From RBG-16-66-20 sp049651845 (GTDB lineage Bacteria; Pseudomonadota; Gammaproteobacteria; Burkholderiales; SG8-39), in assembly GCA_049651845.1 (NCBI GenBank), contig JBASCW010000052.1, positions 1 to 64,000 of the forward strand: a DNA stretch of 64,000 nucleotides, in the 5' to 3' direction. Shown one piece after another: positions 23,943-32,847 of this stretch. Below the pieces are notes generated by a model, which did no database searches, was not told the DNA's origin, and worked only from the letters and a program-made list of their open reading frames with translations. A program made the translations under genes and the position numbers. Every line of letters starts with the position of its first letter. Positions within the stretch are counted from its first letter, which is position 1.

Positions 23943-24980
23943 ATGGCAATGGTTTCCCTCAGGCAACTGCTCGACCACGCCGCCGAGCACGGCTACGGCG
24001 TGCCGGCGTTCAACGTCAACAACCTGGAGCAGATCCAGGCCATCATGCAGGCCGCGGAGCAGACCGCGAGCCCGGTGATCCTGCAGGCCTCGGCCGGCGC
24101 GCGCAAATATGCCGGCGAAGCCTTCCTGCGCCGCCTGGTGGAGGCCGCCGCCGAGGCCTACCCGGACATTCCGCTCGTGATGCATCAGGATCACGGTGCC
24201 AGCCCCGCGGTGTGCCAGGGCTCGATCCGCTCGGGATTCACCAGCGTCATGATGGACGGCTCGCTGCGCGAAGACATGAAGACGCCGGCGCCCTACGACT
24301 ACAACGTCGCGGTGACGCGCAAGGTCGCGGAAATGGCGCACGCGGTCGGCGTCTCGGTCGAGGGCGAACTCGGCTGCCTGGGGTCGCTCGAGACCGGCGA
24401 GGCGGGCGAGGAAGACGGCGTCGGCGCCGCGGGCAAGCTCGCGCGCGAGCAGCTGCTCACCGATCCGGCGCAGGCGGCCGATTTCGTGGCGGCGACCGGG
24501 GTCGACGCGCTCGCGGTGGCGATCGGCACGTCGCACGGCGCCTACAAGTTCACGAAGAAACCCACGGGCGAGGTGCTGGCGATCGATCGCATCAAGCAGA
24601 TCCATGCCCGGCTGCCCGATACGCATCTGGTGATGCACGGATCGTCCTCGGTGCCGCAGGAGTGGCTCGAGGTGATCCGCGAGCACGGCGGTGCGATCAA
24701 GGAGACCTACGGCGTGCCGGTCGAAGCAATCGTCGAGGGCATCCGGCATGGCGTGCGCAAGGTCAACATCGACACCGACATCCGCCTGGCGATGACGGGC
24801 GCGATGCGCCGCGCGATGGCCAAGGACCCGGCCGAGTTCGACCCGCGCAAGTTCCTCAAGGATGCGACCGCGGCCGCGCGCGGCATCTGCAAGGACCGCT
24901 TCGAGGCGTTCGGCTGCGCCGGCCAGGCGCCGCGCATCAAGCCCCTGCCGCTGGAGAAGATGGCGGCGCGCTACGCGTGA
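23943..24980 (+). CDS. fba: Fructose-bisphosphate aldolase, class II
   Basis: 345 residues of the class II zinc-dependent aldolase (type seen in cbb operons as cbbA). Zinc and substrate segments HQDHGASP, EGELGCLGSLE, GTSHGAYKF and HGSSSVPQEW, together with VNIDTDIRLAMTGAMR, are intact. It condenses triose phosphates to fructose 1,6-bisphosphate and, with erythrose 4-phosphate, sedoheptulose 1,7-bisphosphate. It starts 10 nt after cbbP with GGAGG and is the last gene before a TATAAT box preceding tkt. Confidence 0.94.
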   Translation: MAMVSLRQLLDHAAEHGYGVPAFNVNNLEQIQAIMQAAEQTASPVILQASAGARKYAGEAFLRRLVEAAAEAYPDIPLVMHQDHGASPAVCQGSIRSGFTSVMMDGSLREDMKTPAPYDYNVAVTRKVAEMAHAVGVSVEGELGCLGSLETGEAGEEDGVGAAGKLAREQLLTDPAQAADFVAATGVDALAVAIGTSHGAYKFTKKPTGEVLAIDRIKQIHARLPDTHLVMHGSSSVPQEWLEVIREHGGAIKETYGVPVEAIVEGIRHGVRKVNIDTDIRLAMTGAMRRAMAKDPAEFDPRKFLKDATAAARGICKDRFEAFGCAGQAPRIKPLPLEKMAARYA

Positions 24981-25005
24981 AGCGCGATTGGCGCCGCCCT
25001 TCCTT

Positions 25006-25011
25006 TATAAT
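25006..25011 (+). promoter_or_regulatory. Candidate -10 box before tkt
   Basis: A perfect TATAAT in the 78-nt gap between fba and tkt, 47 nt before the tkt start. No convincing -35 is present. It may allow the lower glycolytic/CBB genes (tkt-gap-pgk) to be expressed apart from the CbbR-controlled genes. Confidence 0.4.
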
Positions 25012-25058
25012 CCGCCGCTCTCCCGCTCGCCAATTTCAATTCCTCGATCGTCGCGGTA

Positions 25059-27068
25059 ATGCTTCTCCCTGTGCCCGAACACGACATGGCCAACGCGCTG
25101 CGCGCGCTGGCCATGGATGCGGTGCAGGCGGCCAATTCCGGTCATCCCGGCATGCCGATGGGCATGGCCGAGATCGCGGTCGCGCTCTGGCACCGCAATC
25201 TCTCGCATAACCCCGCCAATCCGGCCTGGCCGAACCGGGACCGCTTCGTGCTCTCCAACGGGCACGGCTCGATGCTGCTGTATGCGCTGCTGCATCTCAC
25301 CGGCTACGACCTGCCGCTTGCCGAACTCAAGCGCTTCCGGCAACTGGGCTCGAAGACGCCGGGCCATCCCGAGTACGGGCTCGCGCCCGGCATCGAGACC
25401 ACCACCGGCCCGCTCGGCCAGGGCATCTCCAACGCGGTCGGCATGGCGATCGCCGAGCGCCTGCTCGCGGCGGAGTTCAACCGGCCGGGGCACGAGATCG
25501 TCGACCACCGCACCTACGCGTTCCTCGGCGACGGCTGCATGATGGAAGGCATCTCGCACGAGTCCTGCGCGCTGGCAGGCACGCTGGGCCTCGCCAAGCT
25601 GATCGTTGTCTACGACGACAACGGCATCTCGATCGACTCGGAGAAGGGCAGCATCCGGCAGTGGTACACCGACGACGTGCGCCGGCGCTTCGAGGCCTAC
25701 GGCTGGCAGGTGATCGCGGGCGTCGACGGCCACGACATCGAGGCGATGGACCGCGCGCTGAAGAAGGCGAAGCGCGAATCGAAGCGCAGCCCCGCGCGCC
25801 CGACGCTGATCTGCGCGAGGACCGTCATCGGCAAGGGCGCGCCCACCAAGGCCAACACCGGCGGCGCGCACGGCGCGCCGCTCGGCGACAAGGAAGTCGC
25901 CGCCACGCGCGAAGCGATCGGCTGGAAATACCCGCCGTTCGAGGTGCCCGAAGGCGTGCGCCAGGGCTGGAACGCGCTCGAGCGCGGCCGCCGCGCCGAG
26001 CGGCGCTGGAAGCGCGCGTTCGGCGCGTACGAGAAGGCGCATCCGGAACTCGCGAAGGAGTTTCTGAGAAGGATGAAGGGCGAGCTACCCTCGACTTTTT
26101 CCGTTCTGGTTGAGTCTTTCATCAAGGATACAGACCAGAAAGCGGAAACGATTGCGACTCGCAAGGCGTCGCAGAACGCGCTCGAGGTTCTCGTGCCGGC
26201 GCTGCCGGAGCTGGTCGGCGGCTCGGCGGACCTCGCCGCCTCGAACCTGACGATCGTCAAGGCGTCGAAGGCGGTGGGCAAGGAGGGCGGCGGCAACTAC
26301 CTCTTTTACGGCGTACGCGAATTCGGCATGGGCGCGGTGATGAATGGCCTCGCGCTGCACGGCGGCTGCATTCCCTACGGCGGCACCTTCCTCGTGTTCT
26401 CCGACTACATGCGCAATTCGCTGCGCATGGCGGCGCTGATGGGGCTGCGCACGATCTACGTGTTCACGCACGACTCGATCGGCCTGGGCGAGGACGGCCC
26501 CACGCACCAGCCGGTCGAGCATGCGGCCGCGCTGCGCCTGGTCCCGAACCTGGACGTCTGGCGGCCCTGCGATGCGCTCGAGACCGCGGTCGCCTGGGCG
26601 GCGGCGCTGCAGCGGAAGAATGGACCGACCGCATTGCTTCTGTCGCGGCAGAACCTTCCCTTCGAAAAAAGGGATGAGCAGACGACGAATCAAATTCAAA
26701 GAGGCGGCTACGTCCTCAGCGACCCGCCGGGCGCGAAGGCGGTGCTGATCGCCACCGGGTCCGAGGTGCAGCTCGCGCTCGCGGCGCAAAAGCTGCTCGA
26801 TTTCCCCGTGCGCGTGGTGTCGATGCCCTCGACCAGCGCGTTCGACCGGCAGGATGCGAGCTACCGAGACTCGGTGCTGCCCAGGGGATTGCCGCGCGTG
26901 GCCGTCGAAGCCGGCGTCACGGACTACTGGAGGAAGTACGTGGGACTCGAGGGCGCCGTGGTCGGCATCGACCGCTTCGGCGAATCGGCGCCAGCGGGCG
27001 AGCTGTTCAAGCACTTCGGCGTCACGCCGGAGAATGTCGCAAAAGCGGTAAGGAGCGTTCTGTCATGA
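25059..27068 (+). CDS. tkt: Transketolase
   Basis: 669 residues with the ThDP motif GDGCMMEGISHE...YDDN near residues 155-190, N-terminal SGHPGMPMGMA and the C-terminal domains including EDGPTHQPVEH. It transfers two-carbon units in the regenerative phase of the Calvin cycle and the pentose phosphate pathway. The ATG at 25059 is used; an ATG nine codons in (MANALRALAMDAV) would also give a normal protein. Two internal stretches, about 26085-26160 and 26655-26705, use AT-rich codons. Its stop overlaps the gap start by 4 nt. Confidence 0.94.
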   Translation: MLLPVPEHDMANALRALAMDAVQAANSGHPGMPMGMAEIAVALWHRNLSHNPANPAWPNRDRFVLSNGHGSMLLYALLHLTGYDLPLAELKRFRQLGSKTPGHPEYGLAPGIETTTGPLGQGISNAVGMAIAERLLAAEFNRPGHEIVDHRTYAFLGDGCMMEGISHESCALAGTLGLAKLIVVYDDNGISIDSEKGSIRQWYTDDVRRRFEAYGWQVIAGVDGHDIEAMDRALKKAKRESKRSPARPTLICARTVIGKGAPTKANTGGAHGAPLGDKEVAATREAIGWKYPPFEVPEGVRQGWNALERGRRAERRWKRAFGAYEKAHPELAKEFLRRMKGELPSTFSVLVESFIKDTDQKAETIATRKASQNALEVLVPALPELVGGSADLAASNLTIVKASKAVGKEGGGNYLFYGVREFGMGAVMNGLALHGGCIPYGGTFLVFSDYMRNSLRMAALMGLRTIYVFTHDSIGLGEDGPTHQPVEHAAALRLVPNLDVWRPCDALETAVAWAAALQRKNGPTALLLSRQNLPFEKRDEQTTNQIQRGGYVLSDPPGAKAVLIATGSEVQLALAAQKLLDFPVRVVSMPSTSAFDRQDASYRDSVLPRGLPRVAVEAGVTDYWRKYVGLEGAVVGIDRFGESAPAGELFKHFGVTPENVAKAVRSVLS

Positions 27069-28078
27069 CCATCAAGGTAGCCATCAACGGTTTCGGCCGC
27101 ATTGGCCGCAACATCCTGCGCGCGCACGTTGAGAGCGCGAAGAAGCACGACCTGCAGTTCGTCGCCATCAACGACCTGGGCGACGCCAGGACCAACGCGC
27201 ACCTGCTGAAATACGACACCGCGCACGGCCGCTTCAAGGGCACGGTGGAAGTGAGCGGCAGCGCCATGAAGGTGAACGGCCAGGAGATCCAGGTCGTCGC
27301 CGAGCGCGACCCGGCCAAGCTGCCCTGGAAGGCGCTCGGCGTGGACGTGGTGCTGGAATGCACGGGCCTGTTCACGAGCAAGGCGAAGGCCGGCGCGCAC
27401 CTCGCCGCCGGCGCGAAGAAGGTGATTGTCTCCGCGCCCGGCGACAAGGACGTGGACCGCACCGTGGTGTTCGGCGTCAACCACCGGACGCTCAAGGGCA
27501 GCGACACCGTGATCTCGAACGCCTCGTGCACCACCAACTGCCTCGCGCCGCTAGTGAAGGCGCTCGACGACGGCATCGGCGTGGTGACGGGCCTCATGAC
27601 CACCGTGCACGCCTACACCAACGACCAGGTGCTCACCGACGTGTACCACTCGGACCTGCGGCGCGCGCGCTCGGCCTCGCAGAACATGATCCCGACCAAG
27701 ACCGGCGCCGCCGCCGCGGTGGGCCTGGTGCTGCCGCACCTGAACGGCAAGCTGGACGGCTACGCGATCCGCGTGCCGACCATCAATGTGTCGATTGTTG
27801 ATTTGAGTTTTGTGGCGAAGCAGACCACGACGGTCGAGGAAGTGAACCAGGTGCTGAAGAAGGCGGCCGAGGGCGAACTCAAGGGGATCCTCGAATACAC
27901 CGCCGATCCGCTCGTGTCCTCCGACTTCAACCACAACCCGGCGAGCTCGATCGTCGATTCGCTGCTCACCAAGGTTTCGGGCGGCACGCTGGTGAAGGTC
28001 GCGAGCTGGTACGACAACGAGTGGGGCTTCTCCAACCGGATGCTCGACGTCACCGTCGCCCTGTACGAAGCAAGATGA
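27065..28078 (+). CDS. gap: Glyceraldehyde-3-phosphate dehydrogenase, type I
   Basis: 337 residues: Rossmann motif INGFGRIGRN at the N-terminus, catalytic SNASCTTNCLAP near residue 150, and SWYDNEWGFSNRM at the C-terminus. In the Calvin cycle it reduces 1,3-bisphosphoglycerate; in glycolysis it runs in reverse. ATGA overlap with tkt and a 10-nt gap to pgk indicate an operon. A short AT-rich patch at 27780-27815 encodes NVSIVDLSF. Confidence 0.95.
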   Translation: MTIKVAINGFGRIGRNILRAHVESAKKHDLQFVAINDLGDARTNAHLLKYDTAHGRFKGTVEVSGSAMKVNGQEIQVVAERDPAKLPWKALGVDVVLECTGLFTSKAKAGAHLAAGAKKVIVSAPGDKDVDRTVVFGVNHRTLKGSDTVISNASCTTNCLAPLVKALDDGIGVVTGLMTTVHAYTNDQVLTDVYHSDLRRARSASQNMIPTKTGAAAAVGLVLPHLNGKLDGYAIRVPTINVSIVDLSFVAKQTTTVEEVNQVLKKAAEGELKGILEYTADPLVSSDFNHNPASSIVDSLLTKVSGGTLVKVASWYDNEWGFSNRMLDVTVALYEAR

Positions 28079-28088
28079 GGGCGAAGTA

Positions 28089-29249
28089 GTGGCCTTCAAG
28101 CGGCTCGCGGACCAGGAGCTCCGCGGCAAGCGCGTCTTCATCCGCGCCGACCTGAACGTCCCGCAGGACGAGTCCGGCCGCATCACCGACGACACGCGCA
28201 TCCGGGCCTCGGTCCCGGGCATCCGCCTGGCGCTCGACCGGGGCGCGGCCGTAATGGTCACTTCCCACCTTGGGCGGCCCAAAGAGGGAAGCTTCGGCGA
28301 GAAGGATTCGCTCGCACCCGTCGCGAAGAAGCTTTCCGAATACCTGAAGCTCGAGGTTCCACTGGTGAAGAGCTGGCTCGACGGCGTCAAGGTCGAGCCC
28401 GGCAAGGTCGTGCTGCTGGAGAACTGCCGCTTCAACCTCGGCGAAAAGGCCGACGACGAAGGCCTCGCGCGCAGGATCGCCGCGCTCTGCGACGTCTACG
28501 TGAACGACGCGTTCGGCACCGCGCACAGGGCGGAGGCGACGACCCATGGTGCGGCGCGCTTTGCGCGCGTTGCCTGCGCCGGGCCGCTGATGGCCGCGGA
28601 GCTGGACGCGCTCGGCCGCGCGCTCGCGAATCCGAAGAAGCCGCTGGTGGCCATCGTTGCGGGCTCCAAGGTCTCGACCAAGCTGACGATCCTGGAGGCG
28701 CTCGCGAAGAAGGTGGATCGCCTCATCGTGGGCGGCGGCATCCTCAATACCTTCCTCGCCGCCAAGGGCTTCCCGATCGGCAAGTCGCTCGCCGAGGCGG
28801 GCCTGGTGGAGGAGGCGAGGAAAATCATGGCCGCGACCGATGTGCCGCTGCCCGAAGACGTGGTGGTGGCGAGCGAGATGTCGGCGCGCGCGCGCGAGTC
28901 GGTGACCGACGCCAAGGGCGTCGCGGCCGACGACATGATCCTCGACATCGGCCCGAAGGGCGCGGCGAAACTCGCGGCGATCCTCCAGGACGCCGGCACC
29001 ATCGTCTGGAACGGGCCGGTCGGCGTGTTCGAGATCGACCGGTTCGCGCGCGGCACCGAGGCGATCGCGCGCGCGATCGCGGGCTCGAAGGCGTTCTCCA
29101 TCGCCGGCGGCGGCGACACCATCGCCGCGATCAACAAGTTCGGCGTCGCCGACAGGATCGGCTACATCTCGACGGCCGGCGGCGCGTTTCTCGAGTTCCT
29201 CGAAGGCAAGACGCTGCCCGCGGTGGCGGCGCTGGAAGCGCGCGCCTAG
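28089..29249 (+). CDS. pgk: Phosphoglycerate kinase
   Basis: 386 residues, starting at GTG. The substrate-binding RADLNVPQDE and SHLGRPKEG, the hinge segments and the nucleotide-binding part (GSKVSTKLTILEALAKKVD, WNGPVGVFE, GGGDTIAAI) are all present. It makes 1,3-bisphosphoglycerate from the RuBisCO product with ATP. Follows gap by 10 nt. Confidence 0.95.
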   Translation: MAFKRLADQELRGKRVFIRADLNVPQDESGRITDDTRIRASVPGIRLALDRGAAVMVTSHLGRPKEGSFGEKDSLAPVAKKLSEYLKLEVPLVKSWLDGVKVEPGKVVLLENCRFNLGEKADDEGLARRIAALCDVYVNDAFGTAHRAEATTHGAARFARVACAGPLMAAELDALGRALANPKKPLVAIVAGSKVSTKLTILEALAKKVDRLIVGGGILNTFLAAKGFPIGKSLAEAGLVEEARKIMAATDVPLPEDVVVASEMSARARESVTDAKGVAADDMILDIGPKGAAKLAAILQDAGTIVWNGPVGVFEIDRFARGTEAIARAIAGSKAFSIAGGGDTIAAINKFGVADRIGYISTAGGAFLEFLEGKTLPAVAALEARA

Positions 29250-29275
29250 CATTTGACATAGACTCCGCGTCGTCA

Positions 29276-29824
29276 GTGGCAAACAGGATGCCGCGGATGC
29301 CGAATACGGACGTGCTGAGGTTCATCGCCACGCTGGATGCGCGCCGGCCCAAAGGCGCCTTGTATTCGCTCGCGGCGCTGTTCGCGCGCCTGGCGCGCGC
29401 TGGAGCGCCGGAGGAGGCCGCGCGGATCGAAGACCGCATCTGGGACTGCTGGATGTCGCACGACAACGCCGAGGCCGAGGCGGCGCTCGATCGCGCGACC
29501 ACCGACATCGCGGCGCGGCGCTACGACATCGCCGAGACGCGGCTCGCGCGCCTGGTGCGCCGCCGGCCGGATTGTGCCGAAGGCTGGCACAAGCTCGGTG
29601 CGCTGCACTGCATGCTCGGCCGCGACGAGGAGAGCCTCGCCGAGCTGCGCCGCGCGCTGGAGCTGGAGCCGCGGCATTTCGCGGCGCTGGGCGCGATCGG
29701 CGAGATTCTGTTCGCCGGCAAGCAAGGCGAAGGCGCCGCGCTCGCCTACCGCGCCGCCCTGCGCGTGCACCCGCACATGGAGCGCGGGCGCGACCGGCTC
29801 GCGCTGATCCTCGGCGCCGGCTGA
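29276..29824 (+). CDS. TPR-repeat protein between pgk and pyk
   Basis: 182 residues from a GTG at 29276; ATGs at 29288 and 29300 are alternative starts. The C-terminal half holds tetratricopeptide-like helices, with ARRYDIAETRLARLVRRRP, EGWHKLGALHCMLGRDEES and ALELEPRHFAALGAIG. The N-terminal part (RPKGALYSLAALFARLARAG) is rich in Arg and Ala. No enzyme motif is visible. TPR proteins mediate protein-protein contact; here the position inside the carbon-fixation/glycolysis block suggests a regulatory or assembly role, with no direct evidence. Confidence 0.72.
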   Translation: MANRMPRMPNTDVLRFIATLDARRPKGALYSLAALFARLARAGAPEEAARIEDRIWDCWMSHDNAEAEAALDRATTDIAARRYDIAETRLARLVRRRPDCAEGWHKLGALHCMLGRDEESLAELRRALELEPRHFAALGAIGEILFAGKQGEGAALAYRAALRVHPHMERGRDRLALILGAG

Positions 29825-29869
29825 GCGCGCCGGAGCGCGCGCGGGCCTGCTGCCGCGGCATCACGCTGA

Positions 29870-29875
29870 TACACT
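29870..29875 (+). promoter_or_regulatory. Weak candidate -10 box of pyk
   Basis: TACACT (4 of 6 matches), ending 7 nt before the pyk ATG. If used, the transcript would be nearly leaderless. No -35 seen; low confidence. Confidence 0.2.
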
Positions 29876-29882
29876 TGCGCGA

Positions 29883-31322
29883 ATGCTCCGCAGCACCAAG
29901 ATCGTCGCCACGCTCGGCCCGGCTTCCAGCGACCCTGCGGTGCTCGAGCGCATGGTGCGCTCGGGCGTGGACGTGGTGCGGCTGAACTTCTCGCACGGCA
30001 GCGCCGACGATCATCTCGCGCGCGCCACGCTGGTGAAGGAGATCTCGCGCAAGACCGGCCGCACGGTCGGCATCATGTGCGACCTGCAGGGGCCGAAGAT
30101 CCGCGTCGGCAAGTTCAAGGACGGCAAGGTGACGCTCGCCAAGGGCCAGAAATTCATCCTCGACGCCACCTGCGAGCTGGGCGACGCCGGGCGCGTGGGC
30201 CTGGACTACAAGGAGCTGCCGCGCGACGTCGCCGAGGGCGCGGTGCTGCTGCTCGACGACGGCAAGATCGTGCTCGACGTCACCGTGGTGCGCGGCGAGG
30301 AAGTGCACACCACCGTGCGCCACGGCGGCGTGCTGTCGAACAACAAGGGCATCAACCGGCAGGGCGGCGGCCTCACCGCGCCCGCGCTCACGCCCAAGGA
30401 CATCGAGGACATCCGCACCGCGGCGCGCCTCAATGCCGACTATCTCGCGGTGTCGTTCCCCAAGTCGGGCGCCGACATGTACATGGCGAGGGAGCTGCTG
30501 CGCGCCTCGGGCGGCAAGGCGTTCCTGATCGCCAAGATCGAGCGCGCCGAGGCCGTCACGCAGGCGGCGCTGCTGGACATCATGAACGCCTGCGACGGCA
30601 TCATGGTGGCGCGCGGCGACCTCGCGGTGGAGGTGGGCGACGCCTCGGTGCCGGCGCTGCAGAAGAAGATGATCCGGCTCGCGCGCGAGCACAACAAGCT
30701 CACGATCACCGCCACGCAGATGATGGAGTCGATGATCGCGAGCCCGGTGCCGACGCGCGCCGAGGTGTCCGACGTCGCCAACGCGGTGCTCGACGGCACC
30801 GACGCGGTGATGCTTTCGGCCGAGTCGGCGAGCGGCCGCTATCCGGTCGAGGCGATCGAGGCCATGGACCGCATCTGCATCGAGGCCGAGCAGACCCAGC
30901 CGGTGCAGCTCGAGCAGGAGTTCCTCAACCGCGTGTTCACGCGCGTCGACCAGTCGATCGCGATGGCGGGCCTGTTCACCGCCTTCCATCTCAAGGTCAA
31001 GGCGATCGCCACGCTCACCGAGTCGGGCTCGACCGCGCTGTGGATGTCGCGCCTGAACTGCGGCGTGCCGATCTACGCGCTCACCTCACAGACCGCGACG
31101 CGCTACCGCTGCGCGCTGCTGCGCGACGTCTATCCGCTGATGGTCAAGTACGTCGGCCAGGACCGCGAAGAGCTGCTCGCCGAGGCCGAGAAGGTGCTGG
31201 TCGAGAACGGCGTGGTCAAGGACGGCGACATCATCGTGCTCACCATCGGCGAGCCGATCGGCAAGTCCGGCGGCACCAACACCATGAAGATCGTCAGGGT
31301 CGGGGAGCACCGCAAGTCGTGA
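29883..31322 (+). CDS. pyk: Pyruvate kinase
   Basis: 479 residues with the N-terminal RLNFSHGSADDH, the DLQGPKIRVG segment, the metal/PEP site AKIERAEAVTQ and MVARGDLAVEVG, and the potassium/allosteric region TATQMMESMI. It converts PEP and ADP to pyruvate and ATP, draining Calvin-cycle or glycolytic carbon to pyruvate. It lies 58 nt after the TPR gene with no visible terminator between, so it may share the cbb transcript. The next gene (TetR) follows within 30 nt. Confidence 0.94.
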   Translation: MLRSTKIVATLGPASSDPAVLERMVRSGVDVVRLNFSHGSADDHLARATLVKEISRKTGRTVGIMCDLQGPKIRVGKFKDGKVTLAKGQKFILDATCELGDAGRVGLDYKELPRDVAEGAVLLLDDGKIVLDVTVVRGEEVHTTVRHGGVLSNNKGINRQGGGLTAPALTPKDIEDIRTAARLNADYLAVSFPKSGADMYMARELLRASGGKAFLIAKIERAEAVTQAALLDIMNACDGIMVARGDLAVEVGDASVPALQKKMIRLAREHNKLTITATQMMESMIASPVPTRAEVSDVANAVLDGTDAVMLSAESASGRYPVEAIEAMDRICIEAEQTQPVQLEQEFLNRVFTRVDQSIAMAGLFTAFHLKVKAIATLTESGSTALWMSRLNCGVPIYALTSQTATRYRCALLRDVYPLMVKYVGQDREELLAEAEKVLVENGVVKDGDIIVLTIGEPIGKSGGTNTMKIVRVGEHRKS

Positions 31323-31350
31323 GCCCGCACCCGGCGGGGGCGCAGCTGCG

Positions 31351-31971
31351 CTGAAATCGCCGCGCGACCCGAAGAAGACCAAGCAGCGCATTCTGCGCGC
31401 GGCCACCGACGAGTTCGCGCGCTACGGCCTGGGCGGCGCGCGCGTGGACCGCATCGCCGCGCGCGCGGGCGCCAACAAGCGCATGCTCTACTACTACTAC
31501 GGCAACAAGGACGACCTGTTCCTCGCCGTGCTGGAGGCGAGCTACGCGCGCATCCGCAGCGCCGAGGAGCGCCTGCGCCTGCGCGACCTCGATCCGGAGC
31601 TGGGCATCCGCCGGCTCGTCGAGTTCACCTGGAACTACTTCCTGCGGCATCCGGAATTCCTCACGCTGCTCAACAGCGAGAACCTGCACCAGGCGCGCCA
31701 CATCCGGCGCTCGGGCTCGATCGCCACGATGCACTCGAATTTCCTCAAGCTGCTGAGCGACATCCTCGGGCGCGGCGTCCGCGCCGGCAAGTTCCGCCGC
31801 GGCGTCGATCCGGTGCAGCTCTACATCTCGATCGCGGCGCTCGGCTACTTCTACCTGAGCAACCGCCACACGCTGTCGACGATCTTCCGCAAGCCGCTGC
31901 TCGCGTCGCGCCACCGCGCTGCGCGGCTCAAGCACATGCTGGACGTGGTGCTCGGCTACCTGAGGAAATAG
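31351..31971 (+). CDS. TetR/AcrR-family transcriptional regulator (CTG start)
   Basis: About 206 residues. The N-terminal helix-turn-helix is clear: TKQRILRAATDEFARYG, then VDRIAARAGANKRMLYYYYG and NKDDLFLAVLE. The frame has no ATG, GTG or TTG before the HTH; the only near-cognate start is CTG at 31351, preceded by GGCGGGGG. It would give the usual short leader LKSPRDPKK. The GTG at 31444 would delete half the HTH. The C-terminal part is a TetR ligand domain (TetR_C_33-like by eye, uncertain). It lies directly upstream of the isomerase/Bug/TRAP catabolic genes and is a plausible regulator of them. Confidence 0.82.
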   Translation: MKSPRDPKKTKQRILRAATDEFARYGLGGARVDRIAARAGANKRMLYYYYGNKDDLFLAVLEASYARIRSAEERLRLRDLDPELGIRRLVEFTWNYFLRHPEFLTLLNSENLHQARHIRRSGSIATMHSNFLKLLSDILGRGVRAGKFRRGVDPVQLYISIAALGYFYLSNRHTLSTIFRKPLLASRHRAARLKHMLDVVLGYLRK

Positions 31972-32010
31972 CGGCCGCGCTATGCGTATCGCAAACAGAA
32001 GGAACGCGAT

Positions 32011-32847
32011 TTGAGAATCGCGTTGTGCAACGAAGTCATCGCGCCGATGCCGTTCCCGAAGCAGTGCGCGTACGCGGCCAAGCTCGGCTACGATGGCCTG
32101 GAGGTCGCGCCCTACACGATGTCGGACGAGCCGCACCGGCTCGGCGCCGCGCAGCTCGCCGCGGCGCGCGCCGCGGCCGCCGACGCAGGCGTGGCGATCA
32201 CCGGGCTGCACTGGCTGCTCCTCAAGCCTGCGGGACTCTCAATCAGTACAAGAGATGAACGAACAAGAAAAAGAACCATCGACGTGATGCTCGCGCTGGT
32301 CGACCAGTGCGCCGAGCTGGGCGGCCGCTACCTCGTGCACGGCTCGCCGCAGCAGCGGCGCATCGATTCGGGCGACACCCGCGCGGCGGCGCTCGCTCGC
32401 GCGCAGGATTGCTTCGGCGCGGTCGCCGAGCGGGCCGAGAAGGCGGGCGTCATTTACTGCATCGAGCCGCTGCTCGCCGACCAGACGCCCCTGATCAACA
32501 CGCTCGAGGAGGCGGCCGCGATGGTCAAGGCGATCGGCAGCCGCAACATGCGCTCGATGCTCGACTGCAGCGCGGCCGGCCGCATGGAAACCGCGCCGCT
32601 CGCCGCGCTCGTCGATCGCTGGCTGCCCGAGGGCATGATCGCGCACGTGCAGGTCAACGACCGCAACCGGCGCGGCCCCGGCCAGGGCGAGCAGCGCTTC
32701 GCGCCGCTGCTGCGCGCGCTGGTGCGCCACGGCTATGCGGGCGACATCGCGGTCGAGCCCTTCGACTACGTGCCCGACGGCCCCGCTGCCGCCGCGCGCG
32801 CGATCGGCTACATCCGCGGCATCCTGGAAGCGCTGCAGGAGCGCTGA
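32011..32847 (+). CDS. Sugar phosphate isomerase/epimerase family TIM-barrel protein (first copy)
   Basis: 278 residues, TTG start behind AGAAGGA. The AP-endonuclease-2 type xylose-isomerase-like barrel is seen in KLGYDGLEVAPYT, GLHWLL, YCIEPLL (metal Glu), SMLDCSA, AHVQVNDRN and IAVEPFDY. Such proteins epimerise or isomerise sugars, keto-sugars or inositol derivatives, usually with Mn2+. Residues about 75-90 are encoded by an AT-rich island (32235-32280) with AGA, ACA and CGA codons. The next gene overlaps the stop by 1 nt. It opens the catabolic cluster downstream of TetR. Confidence 0.83.
   Translation: MRIALCNEVIAPMPFPKQCAYAAKLGYDGLEVAPYTMSDEPHRLGAAQLAAARAAAADAGVAITGLHWLLLKPAGLSISTRDERTRKRTIDVMLALVDQCAELGGRYLVHGSPQQRRIDSGDTRAAALARAQDCFGAVAERAEKAGVIYCIEPLLADQTPLINTLEEAAAMVKAIGSRNMRSMLDCSAAGRMETAPLAALVDRWLPEGMIAHVQVNDRNRRGPGQGEQRFAPLLRALVRHGYAGDIAVEPFDYVPDGPAAAARAIGYIRGILEALQER

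Noticed and set aside
29253..29258. TTGACA before the TPR gene
   Set aside because: Matches the -35 consensus, but no -10 lies at 16-19 nt; the start codon is already there.
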